A stretch of 28,345 bases of DNA from WHTI01 sp963756365. Lineage in GTDB: Bacteria > Actinomycetota > CADDZG01 > WHSQ01. The position numbers were made by a program, and so were the translations under genes. The stretch covers positions 1 to 28,345 of the forward strand of contig CAVWNF010000001.1 in NCBI GenBank assembly GCA_963756365.1. Direction: 5' to 3'. Below are positions 18,713-27,778 of the stretch, one piece after another (within the stretch, counting starts at the first letter, position 1; every line of letters starts with the position of its first letter). The notes beneath the pieces were generated by a model. That model searched no databases. It worked only from the letters and a program-made list of their open reading frames with translations, and was not told where the DNA came from.

Positions 18713-19609
18713 ACACGAAAGGGCTCCGGTCCTGATGCTGGTTGCGCTGCGTCGTCGCCGGTGCGTGCCAGCCGACCAAGGAGAGGCGCCCGGTCAGTCT
18801 CCGAGAGGTGGAGGCACCGACCGGGGAGCTGCCGGGCAAGATCGCCTTCGTCCGCGAACGGCGGGTCGGGGAGAGCGGTCTGTTCGTGAAAGATCTCTGA
18901 GCGGGTCCGGCTGAGATCAGTTCCAGGATCGTACCTTCGTCGGTCGCTCTCCCGGGACGGTTCCAAGATGGCGTTCGCAGCGCAGGTGAGGGCCCTCACA
19001 CATCTGGGTCGCCAACGTGGACGGGGCGGTGCCCAGCAGATCACCGAGGGTGACGGAGTCGACGATTACCCGACGTTCTCGCCCGACGGGAGCGAGATCG
19101 TGTTCGCATCCACCCGTGGGGGAGACAGGCGCTGGCACCTCTATTCGACGGCGGTCGACGGGGAGCGGTTGACTTCGGGTGCAGGCGACGAGGTCTACCC
19201 GGCCTGGTCACCGACCGGCGCAGGTCGCGTACTCGGCGGTCTGGGGAGCTCCGGGGATATCAGCTGTACTCTACGATCAGATTCGGATCGATGGAACGAC
19301 TCACCGACGACGATGCGAGCGACCTGTCACCGAACTGGTCACCAGACGGAGACCAGCTTGCGTTCGCCTCGACCCGACTTGATGATGTGTGGCAGATCTA
19401 CATCCTTGATCTAGCATCGAGGACGTATCCGGCTCATCGGAAGTGACTCGGTAGATCGGTCTCCGGTGTTTTCGCCCGATGGGAAGTTCATAGTGATGGC
19501 GGCCGATCACCTCGCGGTCTACACGCGGAGGGAAGATCTTCCGGACGGGAAGCTCCGGTGGAGGCTGACCGACAAACCAGCGCTCTCGCCCAGGTGGGCT
19601 CCATGTTAG
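18709..19609 (+). CDS. TolB-like beta-propeller lipoprotein
   Basis: This is a secreted, probably lipid-anchored protein of about 300 residues. ATG 18709 overlaps the previous stop (ATGA). After a frameshift the N-terminus reads as hydrophobic LMLVAL then VVAGACQPTKE, with a lipobox-like AGAC, so cleavage before Cys and lipidation are likely. PD40/WD40-like blades follow, each with an S-x-D-G signature: SRDGSKMAFAA, TFSPDGSEIVFASTRGG, AWSPTGAQVAYSA, NWSPDGDQLAFASTR and VFSPDGKFIVMAA, ending ALSPRWAPC. That is five or six blades, a propeller like that of TolB. About five frame changes are needed (near 18745, 18895, 18985, 19220 and 19290, with another around 19430). Such propellers bind proteins or glycans. 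Inside a polysaccharide unit it may hold or guide the exported chain on the outer face of the membrane. Confidence 0.72.
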
Positions 19610-19629
19610 ATGCCGGGCATCGACGGCGG

Positions 19630-21060
19630 ATGAGTTGATAGCGTCACCTCTCGTAAGCGGGTAGCCAAGAATCTCTGAGCCAGATCGTGTCGTTTGGGTT
19701 CGCTGGAGGGTCGAAAGCGATCGCCGGAATCATCGTTGCGGGTTCTGGGACCTGAAGGCATCGGAGTCTTCTCGCTCTCGTGGACGCTGGCGGGTACGCT
19801 GCCTTCGTCGCCGTCCTTGGGCTCGACAACAGGTTGATCAGAGAACTGGCTCGACACGGAGATGTTCGGGAGATAGAGCGGAGCCTCCCGCTCGCTTGCA
19901 CGCTGGGCATCGGGCTCGCCGGCCGTGTTGTTCTTGCTGCCTTACATGTTCGATCCGCGGTCCGAGATCGTTCAAGCTCTATCGGCTGCTGCGGCTTTCA
20001 TCGCGCTCAGCGCTCCGGTCTTGATATTGAGAGCGTCTTTCCACGCGCGCGAAAGGATGGAGATGGAGACCGCGACCGCGGTCCTCGAAGGCGTTGTTGG
20101 ATTGGCTGGGGCCGGAGCGGCGCTCGCTCTCGGCGCTGGCGCATGGGGAGCCATGCTTGGCTTGACCGTCGGTCGGGCGGCCAACTTGGCGCTGTCCCTG
20201 GTACTTTACCGACGCGTCTGGGGCCCGCTCCATATCGAGACACAGACGGGGAGCTGGTCAAAGCTGGTCCGCGAAGGTTGGCCCTTGGCCGTCTCGTATT
20301 CGCTGACGGCCTCTTACTTGCGCTTCGATATCCTGATCCTGGCCCTCTTCAGAGATCCAGCGGAGGTGGGCTTCTATGGTGCGAGCGCGATAATCCTTCT
20401 CTCAACGCCTTTGATCGTGGTGGCATTCAACTCAGCCCTGTATCCCGTCATAGCCAGGGCGAAGGGGCCAGACGACCCGGAGCTCGTCCGCGTCTTCCGA
20501 GCGGCTTCCGGGCTCTGATTGTAGTGAGCGTACCGATGGCCGCAGGTCTCAGCGTGATGGCTCAGCGGGTCGCATCACTGCTCTTTGGGGATGGATTCCA
20601 CGAGACTGGTGTCCTCCTTGCGTGGATGGCTTGGGTATTGCCCTTCAGGTTCGTTAATCATCTCTACGGAGTCGTGTTAGCAAGCTCCGGCTCCAGAAGG
20701 ATCACTTTCGTATCTGGCGCACTCGGCTTCAACCTCGTCGTGAGCCTCTCGCTCATCCCAGCATGGGGTCCACGAGGGGCCCTCATCGGGGTGCTTGCGA
20801 CCGAGATTCTGCTCACTGGCTTCCTTCTGTGGGGCATCCTCCCCCTCAGGGCCCCGATGAAGGGCCCCCTCTCTGAAGCGGCGCTCGTCTCGATCCTGGT
20901 TGTCGCAGGAACATCCCTAACCCCGGGGGCCACTGTTGTGCGACTGGTTGTAGGAATTGCTCTCGGCGCGCTCAGCCTCACCCTGCTGCTAGGCAGGCCC
21001 AGTCTTGGTCTTACTGTCCACCGAGCATCGCCTAACGAGGAGGAACAAAGTGATCCATAG
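19630..21060 (+). CDS. Wzx-like polysaccharide flippase (MOP superfamily)
   Basis: This is an integral membrane transporter expected to flip lipid-linked sugars across the membrane. About 12 hydrophobic segments are visible, including SQIVSFGFAGGSKAIAGII with LGPEGIGVFSLSWTLAG (the typical N-terminus of oligosaccharide flippases), ALSAAAAFIALSAPVLIL, GLAGAGAALALGAGAWGA and AAGLSVMAQRVASLLFG. A mid-family motif WPLAVSYSLTASYLRFDILI leads to FYGASAIILLSTPLIVVAF, and GALIGVLATEILLTGFLLWG is near the end. Frame changes occur near 19680, 19735, 19795, 19922 and 20500. The start is uncertain: ATG 19630 needs a shift to join the first helix. The length of about 475 residues is normal. It ends at TAG 21060 and overlaps the methyltransferase start by 11 bases. 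A second flippase-type protein in a unit already containing PelG is unusual. Confidence 0.85.
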
Positions 21061-21800
21061 CAAGGGACACGCGTTCGATCAAGCGTCGGTGGCGCTAGTT
21101 GAGAGGGTTCGTGAGCAAGCGATGGCCTTCGCTCAAGAGGACCTCGAGGATCCAGGGATGTTTTATACGTTCGGTGCTTTCACGGATCATCCGGTGGCAC
21201 GACTCAACCAGAAGCGGCTGGCGCTGACTCTTGACGAGCTTGCCGAGCGAACCACCAAGGGCGCAAGCTTGCTAGATATGGGGTGCGCGGGAGGGCTTTA
21301 TACGGCAGCATTCGCGCTTGCCGGGTACTCCGCCGTCGGAGTGGATCTTGCTCCTGAGGAGATCGCTCGAGGGGAACGTTTCGCCGACGACTAGGGGTGA
21401 CGCCATCTCTGTTCGCGGCGGACATCCAAGCGGAGGCATATATGACTCGGACCGAGGACGTTCTCGGCGGCCCCCCCGATGCGGTCTTCTATGGCTACTG
21501 CCTACACCACCTTCCCGACGTGGGCGCCCATTTGCGCACCCTCGGGAAGTGGCTCCCGAAGGGACCGTCGTCGTCGTTAATGAGGAGAACCCCCGCTCGC
21601 CATCGTGGCTTGTCAAGAACACGGTCAGGAGCGTGGTCCAGCGCGACACGAAGGAGGAGCGACAGCGCTCCTATCGCGGCTGGAGCCGGCTCTTCTCCGC
21701 TGCCGGGTTCGAGCCCGCCGGGCCCGTCCGAGGGCTCGATATGCTGCCGGGCGTTCCCACAGCGTTGCGGTGGTCGCAGGTCTACAGCTTCGTCCGATAG
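21050..21800 (+). CDS. Class I SAM-dependent methyltransferase
   Basis: GTG 21050 with a strong GAGGAGG (21037-21043) six bases upstream overlaps the flippase end. Motif I is SLLDMGCAGGLYTAAFALAG, followed by VGVDLAPEEIARGE (motif II acid). A frameshift near 21390 leads to IQAEAYMTRTEDVLGG and VFYGYCLHHLPDVGAHLRTL (motif IV, HHLPD). Another near 21555 leads to EGTVVVVNEENPRSPSWLVK and the C-terminal YRGWSRLFSAAGFEPAG, ending VYSFVR. The length of about 250 residues and these motifs fit Methyltransf_11/25-type enzymes. The acceptor is unknown. Coupling to a flippase suggests methylation of a lipid-linked sugar, for example chain capping, which is inference. Confidence 0.82.
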
Positions 21801-21919
21801 GGCTAAGGACGTAGTCAGAAAAATACAGAAATATCCTCCTAGAGTTTCCCTCCCAGAAGGGCCGACCACGCTCTGGTGAACCTACCCTGCAGGCTTCGGA
21901 GATCCCACGTGGCAAAGGA

Positions 21920-21939
21920 CTAGTCACTCCTAGTCATTC
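21920..21939 (+). repeat. Tandem 10-bp direct repeat, possible operator
   Basis: Two adjacent copies of CTAGTCAYTC (CTAGTCACTC, CTAGTCATTC) differ at one base and sit one helical turn apart, about 125 bases before the RTX gene start. The spacing suits cooperative binding of a regulator to one DNA face. Function is inferred. Confidence 0.4.
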
Positions 21940-22000
21940 GTGGAGGATTATCGATAAGCCCCTTGTCTTAGGACCTTTGATGTCCCATTCTTTTCCAGTC

Positions 22001-22014
22001 AGCCCGAATGGGCT
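22001..22014 (+). promoter_or_regulatory. Short hairpin in the RTX leader
   Basis: AGCCC-GAAT-GGGCT forms a 5-bp stem with a four-base loop, about 50 bases upstream of the start codon. It is too short to assign as a riboswitch. It may be part of the mRNA leader structure. Confidence 0.3.
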
Positions 22015-22065
22015 TACGTCTCTTGATTGGACGCAGACACCGCTACTACCTGGGGGATGGTTGGT

Positions 22066-24834
22066 ATGAGCACCACAGCTAGGGGCACCCGGAAGCTCGC
22101 CGGATTGTTCACGATCGCGTTGATCACGAGCCTGCTTCCAGGCTTCTTCTCGCCAGCTAACGCGGCCATCACCACCTGGGTCGTGGACGGCAACACCATC
22201 GGGACGCCGAGCGATTGCACGGGCACTCCCACCGTCACGCACAACAGCGTCGCGGCTGCGGTGGACGCGGCGAGCGCGGGGGATACGGTGCTCGTCTGCC
22301 CGGGAACATGCATCGAGCCCCAGATCCGGGTGGTCGTCGACAACCTGACGATCCAAGGTGAGGGAGCAGGCGTCTCGATCATCGAGCGCCCGGGGTAACC
22401 AGTTACGGGATCCACGCCATCGGCGACTCGGTCGCGTTCTCCCCGGTCTATACGGACGCCGGAGCATCCGGCGGAGCCGATGGTCTCGTCCTGAGAGACT
22501 TCACGATGGACGGTCAGCGGACCAGCAACACGGACCGCGCGTTCGGCATCAAGGTCGATCCGGGTGCCGACGACGGTGAGATCGACGGGGTCGAGGTCAA
22601 GGACTTCTACCGCACCGGGGTCGACATCAACACCGCCGACAACTGGTACGTCCACGACTCTTCGTCGGAGGAAGCGGTGACCGGGAACGGTTTCCAGTCG
22701 ACCGACGGGACTAACATGACCTACGAGAACATCACGGCAACCACCAACGGCTGGGGTGGGGTCGGCGTGTTCACCAGGGGAGAATTCTCCGGCGTCCCGA
22801 ACACGAGCGACATCGTCTTCCAGGGCAGCAACACACTCGAGGCCGTCGGAAAGAACGCCGACGTCTACCTCGAGGGTTTCGACGAGTTCGATCAGGCCAA
22901 CCCCACGCCGATCACGTACTCCACTAACCCGCTCGACGGCGCGGAAGTGACGGTGCAGTCGTACGAGGTCCTCTTCGCCTACGAGGGCCTCTTCGACGAC
23001 GAACGGTGCGCCGGCGCCCAACCACTACTACTCGGCTCTCTACACGGATCTTTCGGAAGTCCGGGACGCGGCGACCCCGACCAGGTGGAAGGACCTCGAC
23101 CCGGGCACGATCAGGAACATCGAGACGGGCGAGTACTACCCTCTGGCTCCTGGGACCCGGTCGATCCGGGTCCGGTGAAACCGTTACGACCGACGACGGT
23201 GACGGTCAGCCGACGCGTCGAACACCCAGACGACGTCGGTGACGAACCCGAGCCGGTGGACCGGTCACGATCGACGAGACCGACACCCACACCGAGCCGC
23301 CTCCAGGGGCTACACGTTCTTCGGGCAGCAGGTGAACATCACCGCAAACCCGACCGCCAACCCGAATCCGCTGGTGATCACGTTCAAGTTCGATGCCATC
23401 GCTGGTGACCCGCTCGACCCCAACAGCGTGATCGTGCGGCGGAGCGGCGTGGCGGTCCCGATTGCGATGCCGTCAACGGCACCACGGCCACGCCCGATCC
23501 CTGTGTCGAGAGCCAGGGTGTCGACGGCAACGGCGACCTCGTCATCGTGGTCTACACGACCGCGGCCTCGCCGTGGGACTTCATCGTTCCGGTCGCCGCT
23601 TGCACGATCACCGGTACGCCTGGTGACGACTACCTCGTCGGTACGCCCGGTCCCGATGTGATCTGCGGACTCGGCGGCAACGACAACATCGTGGGTAAGG
23701 GCGGCGGCGACGAGCTCCACGGCCAGGACGGCAACGACACCCTGTACGGCAACGCCGGTTTCGACCTGATGTTCGGCGGCGACGGGAACGATGACTTCTT
23801 CGGCGGTACCGGTGGCGACGAGATGTACGGCGGGGTCGGTAACGACCGGATGTGGGGTGGCTACGGCAACGAGGAGATGTACGGTGAGGACGGCGACGAC
23901 CTGATCGTCGGCCGGCTCGGTAACGACACCCTCGACGGCGGTGACGGCGACGACACCATGATCGGTGGTGACGGCACGACTACGACGTCGATCGGATCAC
24001 GTGCTGGCAACAACAACGTCTACGGCGGCTAGGGGTCGATGATATCGACGCCGGTGACGGTAACAACCACCTTCGGGGCGTGGTGGTTCCGACACCATCG
24101 ATGCCGGCAACGGCAACAACGAGGTGCTTGCCGGGAGATGGCAACAACATGGTTAACCTGGGCAACGGCAACAACTACGTCGATGCCGGACTCGGCCAGG
24201 ACATCATCACCACTGGCTCCGGCAATGACGAGGTGTTCGCAGGGCACGGACAACGGATCAACGTCGGTGAAGGCAACAACTATGTCCACACGGGCCTCGG
24301 TCCTGACGATGTCACCGCCGGGAACGGGTGACGACAAGATCGAGACGAACCTGGGCGACAACTTCGTCAACGCCGGCGTCATGAACGATCTGTACCTCGG
24401 CCACGGCGTGCACACCGTGTTCACAGGCTCGGGTAACGACTACGTGCTCGGTGGTCCGAGAGAGGACTTCATCGACACCGGTGCCGGAGACGACCGGATC
24501 GATGGTGAGCACGGCGACAACGTCATCTTCTCGGGTCCGGGTATCGACTCGATCTTCACCGGCAACGGGAATAACTACATCGATTCTGGTAGCGAGGTGG
24601 ACTACGTGTTCACCGGAATCGGAGCCGACGAGATCGACGCCGGCAGTGGTGCGGACCTCGTCTTCGCCGGGCGCGGTGCAACCAGATCTACGGCGACGAT
24701 GGGAACGATTACCTCGTCGGTGGCGAGGACAACGACATCTTCGACGGTGGGCGGACACGGACACCTGTGATGCCGGAGCGGCCGGCATCGATACACAGGT
24801 CAACTGTGAAGTGCTGGTCGGGTCATTCCCGTAA
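22066..24834 (+). CDS. Secreted beta-helix protein with C-terminal RTX repeats
   Basis: This extracellular protein has about 920 residues. ATG 22066 follows TGGGGGATGG; ATG 22057 is in frame too. A Sec signal peptide (basic TTARGTRKLAG, hydrophobic LFTIALITSLLPGFF, cleavage after SPANA) is clear. Residues 30-320 look like a right-handed beta-helix of the pectate-lyase-like type: SVAAAVDAASAGDTVLVCPG, VDNLTIQGEGAGVSIIERP, DGVEVKDFYRTGVDINTADN, NMTYENITATTNGWGGVGVF. A beta-sandwich-like domain follows (YTFFGQQVNITANPTANPNP and SVIVRRSGVAVP), then RTX calcium-binding nonapeptides. It ends DTDTCDAGAAGIDTQVNCEV, a common finish of such arrays. Frameshifts occur near 22397, 23010, 23175, 23265, 23470, 24010, 24095, 24325, 24680 and 24752. 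The role could be adhesion or action on a polysaccharide. No catalytic residues can be assigned. Confidence 0.82.
23611..24770 (+). repeat. RTX (calcium-binding nonapeptide) repeat array in two sub-types
   Basis: This is a coding repeat. From about 23611 to 23990 the units are canonical GGxGxDxLx (GNAGFDLMFGGDGNDDFFGG, GGDGDDTMIGGDG). From about 24080 to 24700 they change to an Asn/Thr-rich variant (NLGNGNNYVDAGLGQDIITT, GSGNDEVFAGHG, FTGNGNNYIDSGSEVDYVFT). In RTX proteins the Asp residues of such repeats bind calcium and drive folding outside the cell. Confidence 0.8.
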
Positions 24835-24859
24835 AGATGCGATCGAAGGTCCGTTCGAT

Positions 24860-24885
24860 GGAGCCCCGGCGAGGGCCGGGGCTCC
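24860..24885 (+). terminator. Strong hairpin terminator after the RTX gene
   Basis: GGAGCCCCGGC (24860-24870), loop GAGG, then GCCGGGGCTCC (24875-24885) form a perfect 11-bp stem, 25 bases after the RTX stop. There is no T-tract. It ends the RTX unit before the epimerase gene. Confidence 0.8.
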
Positions 24886-24931
24886 AGACAGAGGTGGGGC
24901 TAAGCGAGATCTCTGTGAGAAGGAGCGAAGG

Positions 24932-25766
24932 GTGAAAGTACTCATCACGGGCGGGGCGGGATCGATCGGTTCCCACCTGACAGAGGCCCTGCTGTGGCGT
25001 GGAGACGAAGTCGTCGTTCTCGATGATCTCTCCGGCAGCAGCAAAGAGGGCCTGAGATACGTAGAGGGATTCACGGGGTTGAGCTTCGTCGAGGGTTCGT
25101 CCCTCGACGAGAAACTCGTCGAGCGTCTGGTCGGATCCGTTGACTCGATCGTTCACCTCGCCGGGGCGGGGGCATCCCTCGACGCTCGTGCTCGCCTGGA
25201 AACCAACATCCAAGGTGCCGTCAACGTTCTCGGAGCTGCGGCTGCGCATAGCCGTCCGACCGCGATGGTGCCGAGTCAAGAATGGACGTCCTCTACAGGA
25301 TCGAAGGCCGAGGAGAAGCTGGCCGTCAGGGTGGCCCAGAAGTGGGGCCTCCCGTTCACGATCACGCGCATCCACAACGTCATCAGCCCTCGAGAAGCTG
25401 AAGGCAACAAGACCCTTCTGTCCCATTTCATGCGAGAGCGATGCCCCGATCACCTTTGGGTCGGCAAAGGACGATCTGAACACCGACAAGGTCATCCCGG
25501 ATGTCGGAATCGAAACGCGGTATCGGAGTTGGGATTTGAGAGTCGCTGGTCGATCTCGGATGGATCGCCGCCCTGGTCAGCGAGCTCGGACGTCCTTATC
25601 CGCATCCTCTTGGAGATGTGCAGCGCCAGAGCTACCGAGCCTCATCGATCTCAGAGACGTCGAGGTACCGGCGGTGGAGGAGACGCTCTGCTTCGTCGCC
25701 GTTCCGGCGTCGGGTCGGAGGACCAAGTGTCTGCCGGTATCGCGCCTCCAACGATCTCCGTTGTGA
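24932..25766 (+). CDS. NAD-dependent epimerase/dehydratase (extended SDR)
   Basis: This is a nucleotide-sugar modifying enzyme, cytosolic. GTG 24932 with AGAAGGAG upstream gives KVLITGGAGSIGSHLTEALL (NAD-binding Rossmann motif, residues 2-21). Then come GDEVVVLDDLSGSSKEGL (ribose-binding acid), DSIVHLAGAGASLDARAR and ETNIQGAVNVLGAAA. The catalytic YxxxK is split by a frameshift near 25297: Tyr in DVLYR (codon 25294-25296), Lys in SKAEEKLAVRVAQKWGLPF (codon 25304-25306). TRIHNVISPREAEGNKTLL follows. Beyond about 25450 frames change repeatedly and the C-terminal half is only partly readable (GWIAALVSELGRPYPHPLGD may belong to it). The end is therefore uncertain, anywhere from 25700 to 25766. 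The segment before YxxxK is 15-25 residues shorter than usual, so a deletion is possible. The specific sugar cannot be told. Confidence 0.78.
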
Positions 25767-26469
25767 TGCCGGTCGACAACGAGGAGAAGCTGATTGCAGA
25801 GGCGATCAGACGGGTGCCGTCAGGACTGCGTATCCGAGCTGATCGTGGTGGACGACGGCTCCACAGATGGGACGCATGTAGAGCTGGGGAAGGTGCGCGA
25901 CCTGATCGATCACCTTGTGTCGCTGCCAAAGAACCGCGGGCAGGGCGCTCCGCTCTCCAAGGGAGGGTGTCCGCTACGTCACGGGTTCTTACATCGTGTT
26001 CCAAGACTCCGATCTAGAACTTGACCCCGCCGACATCGAACGGTTGGCCGCTCCTCTCCTCAAGGGCGAGGCGGACATCGTTTGTGGCAGCAGGATCCAC
26101 GACAGCAACCGGTAAGGTCGTGTCGTCAGCGAAGCGCGGTTCGCTAACGGGCGGTAACCGGTCTAGCGTCGATGCTGTACCGGACCAAGCAGTCGGACAT
26201 GGCGACCGCTGCGAGGGCTCTTTCGAAGGCGATGTGGGACACCTTCGAGATCGAATCTGACCGGTTCGTGTCGAGGCCGAGATCCACGCGTAGTTGGCCC
26301 GGGCGAACGCGGATCCTCGAGATCCCCATCGTTTTTCGACCGCGCACCAAGTTCGAGGGTAAGAAGGTCGAGATGGACCGAACGGATCGTCGCAGGCAAG
26401 ACTCTGTTCCGATACCGGATGTGGAAGCCAGCGACGGAGCTTCAGGGGCAGTCGCTCCTCCACCATTGA
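25727..26469 (+). CDS. GT2 family glycosyltransferase, dolichol-phosphate-mannosyltransferase-like
   Basis: This is an inverting glycosyltransferase of about 247 residues. GTG 25727 has GGAGGA at 25717-25722. The GT-A core reads PPTISVVMPVDNEEKLIAEA, ELIVVDDGSTDGT (nucleotide-binding), HLVSLPKNRGQG, GSYIVFQDSDLELDPADIE (the DxD-type metal site as DSD) and ADIVCGSRI. After several frame changes (near 25825, 25955, 26110 and 26270) come LYRTKQSDMATAARALSKAM, TFEIESDRFV and RILEIPIVFRPRTKFEGKKV. The last is the ending of the group that transfers to polyprenyl phosphate. It finishes FRYRMWKPATELQGQ, stop at 26467-26469. There are no membrane helices. Its usual role is to make a polyprenyl-phosphate sugar donor, which a GT-C enzyme such as the one at 16606-18712 could use. 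That link is inference. Confidence 0.82.
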
Positions 26470-26600
26470 GCGTCTATCCGGGCAGATTCGGGGGTTCGCT
26501 CCGAGGGCCCCGGTCCAGACACCGCTCGAGTAAGGTCGCTTCAGCCGATCATGTGGGAGCCAGCGATGGTTGGAGTCGCCCCGTCCTCTGTAGCAACCGG

Positions 26601-27778
26601 CTAGCGACGCTTTACGTAGCGCCAGTACCTCGGATCGAGTGCCAGCGCGGTCGGTACACACAAGGGTGGCCAGCGTGCCACGCTTGTCCTCGCTATCCCA
26701 TTCCTCTGGTCATCTCGGCAGTCCGGACAAGAATGCCCTGACCGACTCGTGTTGTCCCGGTGCGAGGAGAGGTACCTCAGAACCTCGCCAGGGATCATCC
26801 ATCGGCACCTGACTTGATCTGGGTAGTCGCCGAGGGCTGCGGTCTCCGTTCCGAGAGCGGCGAGCGCATAGAGGCGTGGGAAATCGACGCCGGGCTCGAC
26901 GGCCAACTCGAGGCTTCCCCAGAAGCGCGGGTTGATCGAGCAGTTGCCATGCGCCCGAATAATTGGCGCCGCTTCCACCACTGATGGCGATGCCCCGCCA
27001 ATTGAGTGATTCCAGAAGGGTCGCACTCCATGCTTCGAGTTGAGGTTCGTGGATGCTTTCGCGATCCGTGCTCGGACCCCCGCTCACGGGGTATTGCTTG
27101 AGCCGTTGGTGCGTGAGCTGGGGTCAGTCGCGTGCTGCAGGGGAGCCAATAGGAGCGCGACCCCAACGGCTCTGCCTTCCGTGGGGACGCGTTCCTGCAC
27201 GATCCGCTGGCCCGTGCTCCACCCAGTACTTGCTCCAGGCACCCCTCATCTGTTGTTCGCCGTAGATCACACCACTTGAACCCGACCCAGAACGTGGCTT
27301 GACCACGAAGCTTCCCGGCTCCATCGTCGCTACGAGCGACGCCAACCCGGCGGGGTCTTCGGGCGCTTGGGTCACGGGCGGAGGGATAGAAGCTTGAGCG
27401 GCCGCGGCGGAGGTCTTACCTTTGTCGAATGCGATCGATAGGGCCTCGGATGAGGGGATCAAGAATCTGGTCCCGTGGGGAAGGGCGTCCCGGTGATCGG
27501 CTAGCCACCGGATCGTTCCCCTTCCATCGGAAAGAGGACCGGGTCGTCTAGGGTCGCTAGATGCTTGATGAGCCGTGCTCCGAAACGTCTGGATCGGCGG
27601 TCGCGTCGGGGGCCCTGAGCTTGGTGTTCGTGAAGCGAGAATAGAACCCCGTGGTGAACAGCGAGTGTCCTACAACGTGGACATCAGCCCCCGCTTTCCC
27701 CAGCGAGCGGATCGCACTCAAAGACTTGCGCCAGAGACCGTCGGTGATGACGACGGGGCGACCCGCGAGCCATGACAC
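26601..27778 (-). CDS. ATP-grasp carboxylate-amine ligase-like protein
   Basis: This is a reverse-strand gene of about 392 residues starting at GTG (27778-27776). The N-terminal domain reads GRPVVITDGLWRKSLSAIRS, LGKAGADVHVVGHSLFTTGF and YSRFTNTKLRAPD. Frame changes near 27590 and 27490 lead to LIKHLATLDDPVLFPME and SSEALSIAFDKGKTSAAAAQ. The ATP-binding lysine motif is FVVKPRSGSGSSGV. Further shifts restore QRIVQERVPTEGRAVGVALL, YPVSGGPSTDRESIHEPQLE, ESLNWRGIA and INPRFWGSLELAVEPGVDFP, the metal-binding Asn/Arg end of ATP-grasp enzymes. The stop is at 26603-26601. The family joins a carboxylate to an amine or thiol through an acyl phosphate. The substrate is unknown. It converges on the GT2 gene, with 131 bases between them (26470-26600) holding nothing clear. 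Confidence 0.8.

Larger units (their letters stand above)
21801..22065 (+). other. Intergenic region upstream of the RTX protein gene
   Basis: These 265 bases contain no credible gene and are visibly more AT-rich than the surroundings (for example AGAAAAATACAGAAATAT near 21819). They hold an 8-bp palindrome CCACGTGG (21905-21912), a tandem 10-bp direct repeat (21920-21939) and a short hairpin (22001-22014). The promoter of the RTX gene should lie here. I could not choose -35/-10 boxes with confidence. No terminator of the upstream unit is obvious. Confidence 0.5.

Noticed and set aside
21801..22065. A c-di-GMP or c-di-AMP riboswitch in the leader of the RTX gene.
   Set aside because: Only a 5-bp hairpin and a direct repeat are visible; the conserved cores of these riboswitches are not recognisable.
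23611..24770. Regularly spaced similar DNA units resembling a CRISPR or satellite array.
   Set aside because: The units are degenerate 27-base coding repeats for RTX nonapeptides, without constant repeats or unique spacers.
26470..26600. A structured RNA or tRNA between the converging GT2 and ATP-grasp genes.
   Set aside because: Only a weak GGGG/CCCC pairing is present, with no cloverleaf or convincing terminator.
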